A DNA stretch of 64,000 bases from positions 1-64,000 of the forward strand of contig DGAD01000032.1 of assembly GCA_002382805.1 (NCBI GenBank), in the 5' to 3' direction. Positions 54,048-61,637 of the stretch are shown here, piece by piece. This DNA comes from Clostridiales bacterium UBA4039 (lineage in GTDB: Bacteria; Bacillota; Clostridia; Lachnospirales; Vallitaleaceae). The notes beneath the pieces were generated by a model. That model saw nothing but the letters and a program-made list of their open reading frames with translations. It did not search any database and was not told the DNA's origin. The stretch's first letter is position 1, and each line of letters starts with the position of its first letter. The position numbers and the translations under genes are program-made.

Positions 54048-54831
54048 TCAAAAAATATTGTTGGAAGCTATTAATTTATCAAAAGTTTATGGAACAACAA
54101 TTCGTAATAAAGTCTTGCATGAATTAAATTTTTCGATTGCACGTGAAGAGTTTACTTCAATTATAGGTTACTCTGGCTCGGGAAAATCAACACTATTAAA
54201 TATTTTGGGAGCGCTTGATCAACCGACACAAGGAAAAATTATTTTTGATGGTGTTGATTTTGGTCAAATGAATGAAGACGCGTTGGCGGAGTTTCGTAAT
54301 GAAAACTTGGGGTTCATTTTTCAATTCCATCATTTGTTACCTGAATTTACAGCTTTGGAAAATGTGTTAATTCCAACCTGGATTAAGGAGGGAAGGTCCC
54401 ATAACAAACGCTTAAAGCGAGCAAAGGAATTGCTTGAACTTGTGGGGCTCAAAGAATATATGAACAATAAAGCGACCAACCTCTCGGGAGGTCAGCAGCA
54501 ACGTGTCGCAATTGCGCGAGCATTGATTAATGAGCCGGCTATTCTTTTGGGGGATGAGCCGACAGGGAACTTAGATAGTGAGTCGACACAACAAGTATAT
54601 CGTTTGTTTCGCGAAATCAACGCAGACCTTAAGACGACAATCATTATTGTTACACATAATGATCATATAGCGGCAAAATCAGACCGTGTCATTGAATTAA
54701 GTGATGGTCGTATAAGTCGAGACTATAGTAATAAAATACTATCAGAGGACGATGCATTTTCGCAAGTCGCGCCAGAGTATTGTAAATATTGTGGAAAACA
54801 ACGTCAGACAAAGGCAGGATATGTTCTTTAG
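54040..54831 (+). CDS. ABC transporter ATPase (MacB/LolD type) with Cys tail
   Basis: 263 residues. Walker A GYSGSGKSTL, Q-loop FIFQFHHLLPEFTA, signature LSGGQQQRVAIARAL, Walker B AILLGDEPTGNLD and switch His (IVTHNDH) are intact. It powers the MacB-like permease, overlapping it by 8 bases. Residues ~240-263 form an extra tail, EYCKYCGKQRQTKAGYVL, with a CxxC knuckle not usual in this family; half a zinc ribbon could pair with a second copy in the ATPase dimer. A perfect palindrome terminator follows. Confidence 0.93.
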   Translation: MDNQKILLEAINLSKVYGTTIRNKVLHELNFSIAREEFTSIIGYSGSGKSTLLNILGALDQPTQGKIIFDGVDFGQMNEDALAEFRNENLGFIFQFHHLLPEFTALENVLIPTWIKEGRSHNKRLKRAKELLELVGLKEYMNNKATNLSGGQQQRVAIARALINEPAILLGDEPTGNLDSESTQQVYRLFREINADLKTTIIIVTHNDHIAAKSDRVIELSDGRISRDYSNKILSEDDAFSQVAPEYCKYCGKQRQTKAGYVL

Positions 54832-54845
54832 CAAAGTAGCAACAA

Positions 54846-54873
54846 AAAAACAGCTGATATATATCAGCTGTTT
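54846..54873. terminator. Bidirectional palindromic terminator
   Basis: A perfect 28-base palindrome with 14-base arms (arm AAAACAGCTGATAT), A-rich on the left and T-rich on the right. It lies between the convergent ABC ATPase and L25/CTC genes. Confidence 0.85.
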
Positions 54874-54899
54874 TAGAATCGATGTTATGTAAGAATGTA

Positions 54900-55511
54900 T
54901 TATTCTTCGTCAGCACCAATAACTGGTACTTCAGCATCTGCGTTCTCATCAGATTCCACAGATTCTTCTTTCGCTAATGAAAGAACAACGATTGTTGAAT
55001 CTTCAGGAGTAATTACGTTGTAATTATCATCTTTAAACATGTCTAAATCTTTAACTTGGATAGAATCTCCAATTTGAAGACCTGCAAGATCAACATCAAT
55101 GTGGTCTACAAGATATTGAGGTAATGATTCGTACTCGATTTCTTGTAGGTATTCGCTTACAAGTGCATCAGCAGGTGCTTTTTCTCCATTTAAGAAATTG
55201 ATGTGTGCACTTACTTTAACTTTTTCACCTGCAGTTAAAGCTTGGAAATCAATGTGTTCAATGTTGTTACTAAGAACTGTACGAGACACATCTTTAAGCA
55301 TTGCTAATTGCTTTTCTCCATTAACGGTTAATTCTACTTGTGCACCAGCAGAGTTCTTTTTAAGAAATTGCATAGCGTCACTTTCGCTAATTTGTAATTT
55401 TACTGGAGTCTCTAAGTTCTTTCCGTATAGAATAGCAGGAATAATTCCATTTTTTCTAAGTTGTTTACCGTTCAGTTGTTCATTGCGTTTTTCGCTTTTT
55501 AATACTGGCAT
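54900..55511 (-). CDS. rplY: Large-subunit ribosomal protein L25/CTC
   Basis: 203 residues from ATG 55511 on the minus strand, with AAGGAGG upstream; a longer in-frame start at 55571 includes 20 residues that do not fit the family. The N-terminal L25 domain binds 5S rRNA (KLQISESDAMQFLKKNSAGA region), followed by the TL5/CTC C-terminal domain (GEKVKVSAHINFLNGEKAPADA). The last ~20 residues are acidic. The CTC form is linked to stress survival in Firmicutes. It is monocistronic with its own promoter and terminator. Confidence 0.92.
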   Translation of the reverse strand: MPVLKSEKRNEQLNGKQLRKNGIIPAILYGKNLETPVKLQISESDAMQFLKKNSAGAQVELTVNGEKQLAMLKDVSRTVLSNNIEHIDFQALTAGEKVKVSAHINFLNGEKAPADALVSEYLQEIEYESLPQYLVDHIDVDLAGLQIGDSIQVKDLDMFKDDNYNVITPEDSTIVVLSLAKEESVESDENADAEVPVIGADEE

Positions 55512-55574
55512 ATAAACCTCCTTATGATAGCGAACATAGATAAAAGACCTATATTCGTTTTTATCGCTCAATAT

Positions 55575-55602
55575 ATTATATCATTATATGGTCGAATGTC
55601 AA
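55575..55602 (-). promoter_or_regulatory. Promoter of the L25/CTC gene
   Basis: On the minus strand: a perfect TTGACA (55602-55597), 16 bases, perfect TATAAT (55580-55575) preceded by TGA. The ~60-base leader contains a 9-pair hairpin (CGAATATAG with CTATGTTCG), possibly regulatory. Confidence 0.7.
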
Positions 55603-55620
55603 ATTTTCTTCTATAGTACC

Positions 55621-55649
55621 TTGAATTTATACCTCAAATAAGCTATAAT
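55621..55649 (+). promoter_or_regulatory. Promoter of the flavodiiron protein gene
   Basis: TTGAAT (55621-55626), 17 bases, perfect TATAAT (55644-55649), 58 bases before ATG 55708. Confidence 0.7.
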
Positions 55650-55707
55650 ACACGTGATAATCATTATTGTTTAACATTAATGAAGTAAAAAGAAATGGAG
55701 AGATTAT

Positions 55708-56928
55708 ATGAAACCAGTAGAAGTAAGTAGCGGCATATACCAATTATCTGTAGCCGTTGAAGATATTTTATTTGAAGGAATCTGGGAAATTCCAAAAGGC
55801 GTAACCGTTAACTCATACATCGTAAAAGGTGAAAAGACAGCGATTATTGATGGCGTTTGCGGATGGGATGGTGTACCTGAGACATTAATCAAAATGCTTG
55901 ATGAGATTAATATCGACCCAAAAGATATTGACTACCTTGTTGTTAATCACATGGAGCCGGATCATTCGGGATGGATTGAAGATCTTAAAAAGATTACCAA
56001 TGATTTTAAAATCGTTTGTACACAAAAAGCAGCTGCTTTAATGACCCACTTTTATGAGCATGAAGAAAACATTATGGTTGTTAAAGAAGGTGATCAATTA
56101 GATCTTGGCCAGGGACGTGTATTAGAATTTTCAGAGGTTCCTAATGTACATTGGCCCGAGACGATGATGACATTTGATACACAATCAAAAACGTTGTTTC
56201 CTTGTGACTTGTTTGGTACCTTTGGATTATTTGAAGGACATGTTTTTGATGATGATTTTAATCCGGATACACACCCGTTTTTTGAAGAAGAGGGATTAAG
56301 ATACTATGCCAATGTTCTTGCAACTTTTTCCCATCAAGTAAAAAAAGCTGTTGAAAAATCAGAAGCGTTACCTGTGGAAGTTATTGCGCCGGGGCATGGT
56401 TTGATTTGGAGAAAAAATCCACAGACAATTATTGATATTTATAAGCGATACATTGAGTACAGCTTAAACCATGGAAAAAAAGAAGAAGTTATGATTCTCT
56501 GGGGATCCATGTATGGTATGACGGAAAAAGCTGTTGATCATGCTGTTAAGTATTTGACAAATAAAGGTTTAAAAGTACATGCGCATCGTGTGCCTGAGAC
56601 ATCTTTAGGGCAGGTATTAACCTCTGCCTTGGCATCAGCAACAATTATTGTAGCTGCGCCAACCTATGAATATAATATGTTCCCACCAGTAGCTATGTCT
56701 TTAGAAGAAATAGGACGTAAACGCATTGTTAACCGTTTGTCTTATTGCTTTGGATCTCATGGTTGGGCGCCAGGTACGGTTAAGGAATTTAATGAAATTA
56801 TGGAACGTATGCGTATGAAATGGAATGTTGTCGATTCTCACATCTTTAAAGGTGAAGCCAAAAAAGATGATTACGCCAAAATTGACAAGGATTTGGAACG
56901 CTTAGTCGAAGAAATCCATGCATTGTAA
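55708..56928 (+). CDS. fprA: Flavodiiron protein (O2/NO reductase)
   Basis: 406 residues. An N-terminal metallo-beta-lactamase fold carries the di-iron ligands NHMEPDHSGW, VPNVHWPETM, FPCDLFG and APGHGLIW. A C-terminal flavodoxin domain binds FMN (LWGSMYGMTEKAVDH; APTYEYNMFPP). These enzymes reduce O2 to water, or NO to N2O, with electrons from rubredoxin, and protect anaerobes. No rubredoxin is fused or adjacent. GGAGAG precedes ATG 55708. It is followed by its own terminator. Confidence 0.95.
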   Translation: MKPVEVSSGIYQLSVAVEDILFEGIWEIPKGVTVNSYIVKGEKTAIIDGVCGWDGVPETLIKMLDEINIDPKDIDYLVVNHMEPDHSGWIEDLKKITNDFKIVCTQKAAALMTHFYEHEENIMVVKEGDQLDLGQGRVLEFSEVPNVHWPETMMTFDTQSKTLFPCDLFGTFGLFEGHVFDDDFNPDTHPFFEEEGLRYYANVLATFSHQVKKAVEKSEALPVEVIAPGHGLIWRKNPQTIIDIYKRYIEYSLNHGKKEEVMILWGSMYGMTEKAVDHAVKYLTNKGLKVHAHRVPETSLGQVLTSALASATIIVAAPTYEYNMFPPVAMSLEEIGRKRIVNRLSYCFGSHGWAPGTVKEFNEIMERMRMKWNVVDSHIFKGEAKKDDYAKIDKDLERLVEEIHAL

Positions 56929-56951
56929 AAGTTTATATTTCCTAGTATAAT

Positions 56952-56985
56952 AAAATGGTGTCACATGTATTGTGGCACCATTTTT
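56952..56985 (+). terminator. Terminator after fprA
   Basis: AAAATGGTGTCACA (56952-56965) pairs with TGTGGCACCATTTT (56971-56984), one G-U pair, followed by T. Confidence 0.8.
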
Positions 56986-57022
56986 GAGGAAAAACATAAA
57001 TGCATTGGAGAGGAGAAGGTAG

Positions 57023-58036
57023 ATGAAGGCTTTATTTATTGGAGGAACTGGGACGATAAGCTTATCCATTAGCAAAAAATTACTTGAACTTGGATGGGAG
57101 CTATATATTTTAAATCGAGGGAATCGCAAGCATGATTTAGATGGCAAGAACCTTCATCTGATTCATGGAGATATCAATGATGAGGAACAAATATACGAAC
57201 GTATTAAAGACCTGACATTTGATGTGGTATGTGACTTTATTGCCTTTGTACCAGAACATGTTCAGAGGGATGTACGACTTTTTAAAGAAAGAACGCGTCA
57301 ATATATTTTCATAAGTTCAGCATCAGCATACCAAAAACCATTGTCCGATTATCGGATTACTGAAGGAACTCCATTATCCAATCCTAAGTGGCAATATTCT
57401 AGAGATAAAATTGCATGTGAAGAGTATTTGATGACCCAATATAGAGAAAGTGGATTTCCGGTGACGATTGTTCGCCCAAGCCACACCTATGATGCTCGCT
57501 CTATTCCGCTAGGTGTTCATGGAGATAACGGTGGTTGGTCGGTAGTTCAACGTATACTTGATGAAAAGCCGGTTATTATTCATGGAGATGGAACTTCCCT
57601 TTGGACAATGACCCATTCACGTGATTTTGCAAAAGGATTTATAGGTCTGATGAGCAATATACATGCCATTGGAGAAGCGGTTCAGATTACTTCGGATGAA
57701 AGTCTAACATGGAATCAAATCTATCAATCGATTGCTAATGCCTGTGACAGACCGCTTTATGCAGTACATGTTGCTTCAGAGTTTTTAGATGCAACGAGTT
57801 CCTACGACTTTAACGGTGGACTTTTAGGTGATAAGGCAAATACTGTTGTTTTTGATAACGCTAAACTAAAGCGGCTTGTCCCTGAATTTGTGGCAACAAC
57901 ACGCTTTGATCAAGGTATTCGTGAAAGCATAGACTATCATTTGTCCCATGAAGACATGCAAAAAATAGACCCGGAATTTGATCAGTGGTGTGACCGTGTT
58001 ATAGAAGTTATTGAACAGGCGAAAAAAAGTTTTTAA
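57023..58036 (+). CDS. NAD-dependent epimerase/dehydratase (extended SDR)
   Basis: 337 residues. The nucleotide-binding loop is FIGGTGTISLSISK, with LNRGNRKHD after the second strand; the active-site region is ISSASAYQKP with a Tyr but no standard YxxxK in place, which puts it among the atypical SDRs. The family acts on nucleotide sugars or, in the RNA-binding CSP41-like branch, on RNA; the GGTGxIS loop resembles that branch. GAGGAGA precedes ATG 57023. An OhrR-like gene follows 12 bases later, probably in one transcript. Confidence 0.78.
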   Translation: MKALFIGGTGTISLSISKKLLELGWELYILNRGNRKHDLDGKNLHLIHGDINDEEQIYERIKDLTFDVVCDFIAFVPEHVQRDVRLFKERTRQYIFISSASAYQKPLSDYRITEGTPLSNPKWQYSRDKIACEEYLMTQYRESGFPVTIVRPSHTYDARSIPLGVHGDNGGWSVVQRILDEKPVIIHGDGTSLWTMTHSRDFAKGFIGLMSNIHAIGEAVQITSDESLTWNQIYQSIANACDRPLYAVHVASEFLDATSSYDFNGGLLGDKANTVVFDNAKLKRLVPEFVATTRFDQGIRESIDYHLSHEDMQKIDPEFDQWCDRVIEVIEQAKKSF

Positions 58037-58048
58037 AGGAGTGATGCA

Positions 58049-58483
58049 TTGACAATGGACGATAATGCATTAAGATTAGACAACCAGCTTTGCTTTCCTT
58101 TATATGCAGCTTCTAAGGAAATTATAAAACGCTATAGACCATATTTAGATGAAATTGGATTAACATATACACAGTATCTTACGTTACTCGTACTATGGGA
58201 GCATAAAGAGTTAACGGTTAAACAGTTAGGGGAAAAGCTTTTTCTTGATTCCGGAACGTTAACACCCGTGGTAAAAAAGCTGGAAAAGCAACATTGGGTC
58301 CGTAGACGCCGATTGCCAGAAGATGAACGTAGTGTTGTTGTAGAGTTGACGCCAGAGGGATGGGAGCTTAAGAATAAAGCGCTCTTTATTCCTCATGCAA
58401 TGGCCAAAGAAATGAATATAACTGAAGAAGAAGCAACGATATTATATCAGGTGCTTTATAAAATTTTAGGAAGAACATCATAA
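58049..58483 (+). CDS. MarR/OhrR-family thiol peroxide sensor
   Basis: 144 residues from TTG 58049 (AAAGGAG 8 bases upstream); ATG 58055 is an alternative with longer spacing. The start LDNQLCFPLYAASKEI contains the reactive Cys of OhrR proteins, and the winged helix is seen in SGTLTPVVKKLEKQHWVRRRR. OhrR loses DNA binding when this Cys is oxidised by organic peroxides. No ohr peroxidase gene is adjacent; the preceding epimerase or the small divergent gene may be its target. A terminator follows directly. Confidence 0.87.
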   Translation: MTMDDNALRLDNQLCFPLYAASKEIIKRYRPYLDEIGLTYTQYLTLLVLWEHKELTVKQLGEKLFLDSGTLTPVVKKLEKQHWVRRRRLPEDERSVVVELTPEGWELKNKALFIPHAMAKEMNITEEEATILYQVLYKILGRTS

Positions 58484-58508
58484 AACAAAGAGGCTATGCC
58501 TCTTTGTT
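58484..58508. terminator. Terminator between the OhrR-like gene and the small convergent gene
   Basis: Perfect 11-base inverted repeat: AACAAAGAGGC (58484-58494) and GCCTCTTTGTT (58498-58508), with loop TAT. It starts right after the OhrR stop and suits both directions. Confidence 0.75.
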
Positions 58509-58523
58509 ATTTGCTCATGGTCT

Positions 58524-58670
58524 TTACTTTTGGTGTGCACGAATTTTTGCTTCGAAATCATTAGGGTTATCGCATTCTTGATCAAGATCTTTGACTTCTT
58601 TGTCAATAAAATCATAGTCGATTTCAAGACCGATAGATTCTAATTTTTTAATTACTTCTTTATACGTCAT
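58524..58670 (-). CDS. Small acidic protein, 48 residues
   Basis: Starts at 58670 on the minus strand with GAGGAGG at good spacing. The sequence begins MTYKEVIKKLESIGLEIDYD and ends DFEAKIRAHQK; it is rich in Asp, Glu and Lys, has one Cys, and looks helical. No family is recognised. The strong ribosome site, clean stop and flanking terminator argue for a real gene. It is divergent from the APC permease with a 16-base palindrome between the two. Confidence 0.65.
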   Translation of the reverse strand: MTYKEVIKKLESIGLEIDYDFIDKEVKDLDQECDNPNDFEAKIRAHQK

Positions 58671-58692
58671 ACATACCTCCTCGATAGTTATG

Positions 58693-58708
58693 ATGAATGG
58701 TCATTCAT
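58693..58708. promoter_or_regulatory. Palindromic operator candidate
   Basis: ATGAATG-GT-CATTCAT, a perfect inverted repeat (arms of 7 bases), between the divergent small gene and the APC permease. It lies 24 bases upstream of a TATAAT at 58732-58737. It could bind a dimeric regulator such as the neighbouring OhrR-like protein. Confidence 0.4.
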
Positions 58709-58773
58709 AGTAAAACATAACATTACTATATTATAATTGTAACAAATAAAATAGAAAATACAAGGAGAAAATT

Positions 58774-60117
58774 ATGGAAAACCTTGAAAAAAAATATGGG
58801 CTATTTACAGCTGTAGCTATGGTTGTCGGAGTTGTTATTGGTTCAGGTGTCTTTTTTAAAGCAGATGATGTATTGATATCAACCCAAGGAAATTTAATTT
58901 TAGGATTGCTTGCATGGGGACTTGGAGCTATTGCTATGGTCTTTGGTGCACTTGTCTTTGCCGATTATGCACAACGTATTGAAAAAACAAATGGTATTGT
59001 AGATTATACAGAAGCTGCATACGGGAAAAAAGCAGGGTATTTAGTTGGCTGGTTTAATTGGATACTGTACTTTTCACCGCTAACTGCTATTTTAGCTTGG
59101 GTATCAGCACGCTATACCGTCTCTTTATTTAATCTTGGGGATATAGATCCTAATATTATTTGGTATCTTGCAGCTTTTTTCTTGTTATTTATGTATATTC
59201 TTAACTCGATTGCACCTAAAATTGCAGGAGATTTGCAAGTTGGAACAACTATTATCAAATTGATACCGCTACTCTTAATTGCTGCTGCAGGCATAATTTA
59301 TGGCGTGATTAATGGCATGACATATGATAATTTTATTGAAGCATCCTATACTGTAGGAAGTAAAAGCAGTACCCTTTCATCTGCGGTGGTGGCATCAGCA
59401 TTTGCCTATGAGGGGTGGATTGTAGCTATTACAATCAATAATGAAATTAAAGACTCTAAAAAAAACCTGCCTAAAGCCTTGGTTATGGGAGCGTTGATTG
59501 TATTTTTAGTATATATCACATACTTCTTGGGAATTGCGGGAGTGCTTCCAACACAGCAGATTATGAATCAAGGCGATGATGCAGTTACGTTGGTGGCGAA
59601 CATACTCTTTGGACCTATTGCAGCTGTTTTGTTGACAGCGTTTGTAGTGGTCTCTTGTCTAGGGACTTTAAATGGGTTAGTCCTAACAAATATACGCGGA
59701 CCTTATGCATTGGCAGTTCGCGGACAAGGACCGATGCCCAAAGTATTATCCAAAGTCAACCCTAGGTTTCATATGCCTATGCGTGCAGCAATTGCATCGG
59801 GAATTGTATCGTTTACGTATTTGTTTTTGTGGTACGCCAGTTTAAACAATCTTTTCGGTCGTTTTATTGCAATTGATGAGATACCTATAGTGCTAGTGTA
59901 TGGTGTCTATATCTTCTTATATATTTATGCAATGAAAAATTTCAGTGATTTAAGCTTTTTTTCTCGTTTTGTCAAGCCAATTATAGCTGTAATCGGAGCA
60001 CTGACCATTATTTATGGTGGTATGTTAAATCCAAGTATCGGAATATACTTACTCATATGTGTAGGAGTTTTACTCTTCGGTTTGTTGTTTTATAAAAGCA
60101 AATACGATATAATGTAA
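58774..60117 (+). CDS. APC-family amino acid permease
   Basis: 447 residues and about twelve membrane helices. Helix 1 carries VAMVVGVVIGSGVFFKADDV, the GSGVF unwound substrate turn; helix 6 has FAYEGWIVAITINNEIKDSKKNLPKAL, the F-A-Y/F-x-G-W motif of the LAT and related amino acid transporters. It imports or exchanges amino acids; the specificity is unknown. AAGGAG precedes ATG 58774. RidA follows 19 bases later, a plausible pairing because RidA removes reactive imines from amino acid metabolism. Confidence 0.9.
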   Translation: MENLEKKYGLFTAVAMVVGVVIGSGVFFKADDVLISTQGNLILGLLAWGLGAIAMVFGALVFADYAQRIEKTNGIVDYTEAAYGKKAGYLVGWFNWILYFSPLTAILAWVSARYTVSLFNLGDIDPNIIWYLAAFFLLFMYILNSIAPKIAGDLQVGTTIIKLIPLLLIAAAGIIYGVINGMTYDNFIEASYTVGSKSSTLSSAVVASAFAYEGWIVAITINNEIKDSKKNLPKALVMGALIVFLVYITYFLGIAGVLPTQQIMNQGDDAVTLVANILFGPIAAVLLTAFVVVSCLGTLNGLVLTNIRGPYALAVRGQGPMPKVLSKVNPRFHMPMRAAIASGIVSFTYLFLWYASLNNLFGRFIAIDEIPIVLVYGVYIFLYIYAMKNFSDLSFFSRFVKPIIAVIGALTIIYGGMLNPSIGIYLLICVGVLLFGLLFYKSKYDIM

Positions 60118-60136
60118 GAAGTGAAGGGAGGTAGAA

Positions 60137-60517
60137 ATGGAAAAAAAAGCAATTATAACAAGCAATGCGCCCAAGGCGATAGGACCTTATTCGCAAGCCG
60201 TTCAAATAGGGGACTTTCTCTATACATCAGGTCAAATACCCATCAATCCTCAAACCGGTGATATACCTACAGGGATTGATAATCAAGCAAGGCAATCGTT
60301 AGAAAATGTTCAAGCTATTTTAGCAGAAGCTGGACTATCGATGGAAAAGGTTGTTAAAATGACGGTATATTTGAAAGATTTAAATCATTTTGAACACGTC
60401 AATGCAATCTATGCGTCTTTCTTTCAACAACCATATCCTGCAAGATCTGCAATAGAAGTAGCCAGACTGCCTAAAGATGTGCTTATTGAGATTGAGGCCA
60501 TTGCCAGCATAAAATAA
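60137..60517 (+). CDS. ridA: RidA family enamine/imine deaminase
   Basis: 126 residues, typical length. The family signature is complete: [29 protein letters not shown] start, the [13 protein letters not shown] strand and the C-terminal [23 protein letters not shown] with the key Arg. RidA hydrolyses 2-aminoacrylate and other reactive enamines. GGGAGG precedes ATG 60137. It is probably cotranscribed with the APC permease. Confidence 0.95.
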   Translation: MEKKAIITSNAPKAIGPYSQAVQIGDFLYTSGQIPINPQTGDIPTGIDNQARQSLENVQAILAEAGLSMEKVVKMTVYLKDLNHFEHVNAIYASFFQQPYPARSAIEVARLPKDVLIEIEAIASIK

Positions 60518-60554
60518 TGACTTAAATAACAATATGACCAATATGACCAAAACA

Positions 60555-60583
60555 TTGACAATTATTTGTCAAAATAATATAAT
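60555..60583 (+). promoter_or_regulatory. Consensus promoter with overlapping palindrome, upstream of the FMN-binding lipoprotein
   Basis: Perfect TTGACA (60555-60560), exactly 17 bases, perfect TATAAT (60578-60583). The -35 box is one arm of an inverted repeat, TTGACAA-TTAT-TTGTCAA (60555-60572), a likely repressor site. Just upstream is a tandem direct repeat of AATATGACC (60531-60548). This is the strongest promoter seen in the window and suggests high, regulated expression of the extracellular electron transfer genes. Confidence 0.75.
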
Positions 60584-60637
60584 TCACCTATCAGACATAA
60601 GTCTGTAACTATGTATAATATTTATGGAGGTAGTTAA

Positions 60638-61558
60638 ATGAGAAAGATTATTGCTTTATTTTTAACAATGTTATTAGTTGTCGCTTTATTTGTAGGTTGT
60701 GGAAAAGATGAGCCAGCAACAGATGAGACAACAGATACAACACAAGAAGATGCGACTACAGAAGAAACAACAGATGAGACATCAGATGATGCAACTGTTG
60801 AAGCTGGAAGTTTAGCGGATGGTTTTTACTATGCACAAGAAGATGAATTTGCTGATAGTGGTTGGAAAGGTGCAATCGTTATTGAAGTTGCAGACGGAAA
60901 AATGGTTGATATCAACTGGACAGCAATTAGCAAAACAGCAGGTGTGGATAAAAAAACAGCATCAATGAATGGTGCTTATGGTATGGTTGAATACGGCGGC
61001 GCAATTGCTGAATGGCATGAACAAGCAGAAGCTGTTGAAAACTACTTATTAGAAACACAAGACGTTACAGCAATTGAATACAAAGATGACGAAGGTCATG
61101 TAGATGTAATCTCTGGCGTAACAATTCATGTTAATGACTTCTATGCTTTAGCAGAAAAAGCGTTAGCAAACGGTCCTCAAGAAAAAGGTCCTTACACTGA
61201 TGGTGCTTACCATGCAGAAGAAGACCAATTTGCTGATAGCGGTTGGAAAGGTACAATTGATGTAACTGTATTATTTGGTGATATTGTAGCTGTAAACTGG
61301 AGTGCTGTTGATGAAAGCGGCGCAGACAAAAAAGAAGCATCAATGAACGGTGAATACGGTATGGTTGAAAAAGCTGGAGCAAGTGCTGAATGGCATGAGC
61401 AAGCAGAAGCTGTTGAAAACTACTTGTTAGAAACACAAGACGTTACAGCAATCGAATACGTTGATGATGAAGGTCATGTTGACGTAATCTCAGGTGTATC
61501 TATTCATGTTAATGATTTCTATGCATTAGCAGAAAAAGCTTTAGCAGATGCAAAATAA
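60638..61558 (+). CDS. Duplicated FMN-binding lipoprotein (PplA-like)
   Basis: 306 residues. A lipoprotein signal ends at Cys21 (LFVGC), followed by a Thr/Asp/Glu-rich spacer to ~57 and two ~120-residue repeats (58-183 and 184-306). Each repeat has a DVISGV(T/S)IH motif (Thr162 and Ser288) at the position of the DxxSGA(T/S) flavinylation site of FMN-binding domains; Val replaces the usual Ala. Listeria PplA is also a lipoprotein with two flavinylated domains that passes electrons outside the cell. An NDH-2 gene and a polyprenyl synthase gene follow, as in Listeria. GGAGGT precedes ATG 60638. ApbE-mediated flavinylation is inference; no apbE gene is in view. Some COG4939-type surface proteins share this fold. 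Confidence 0.8.
   Translation: MRKIIALFLTMLLVVALFVGCGKDEPATDETTDTTQEDATTEETTDETSDDATVEAGSLADGFYYAQEDEFADSGWKGAIVIEVADGKMVDINWTAISKTAGVDKKTASMNGAYGMVEYGGAIAEWHEQAEAVENYLLETQDVTAIEYKDDEGHVDVISGVTIHVNDFYALAEKALANGPQEKGPYTDGAYHAEEDQFADSGWKGTIDVTVLFGDIVAVNWSAVDESGADKKEASMNGEYGMVEKAGASAEWHEQAEAVENYLLETQDVTAIEYVDDEGHVDVISGVSIHVNDFYALAEKALADAK
60842..61558 (+). repeat. Near-identical tandem gene-internal duplication
   Basis: The two halves of the lipoprotein gene match closely at the DNA level with an offset of about 378-381 bases. The stretch 61011-61082 matches 61389-61460 with only a few silent changes. Retained DNA identity suggests recent duplication or gene conversion. Confidence 0.8.
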
Positions 61559-61588
61559 TAGCTAAAACGTAAGGTTTTAGAATTTTTG

Positions 61589-61616
61589 AAGGGCATCATC
61601 TTAAGGTGATGCCTTT
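61589..61616 (+). terminator. Hairpin between lipoprotein and NDH-2 genes
   Basis: A 12-pair stem (61589-61600 with 61605-61616, two G-U pairs), loop TTAA, followed by TTTCTAATAAT. The weak T-tail suggests partial termination, which would give more lipoprotein than dehydrogenase. Confidence 0.6.
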
Positions 61617-61637
61617 CTAATAATAAGGAGCGATATC

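Noticed and set aside
60842..61558. Repeated DNA considered as a CRISPR-like or mobile repeat
   Set aside because: The two copies encode paired protein domains in one continuous frame; there are no short direct repeats with unique spacers.
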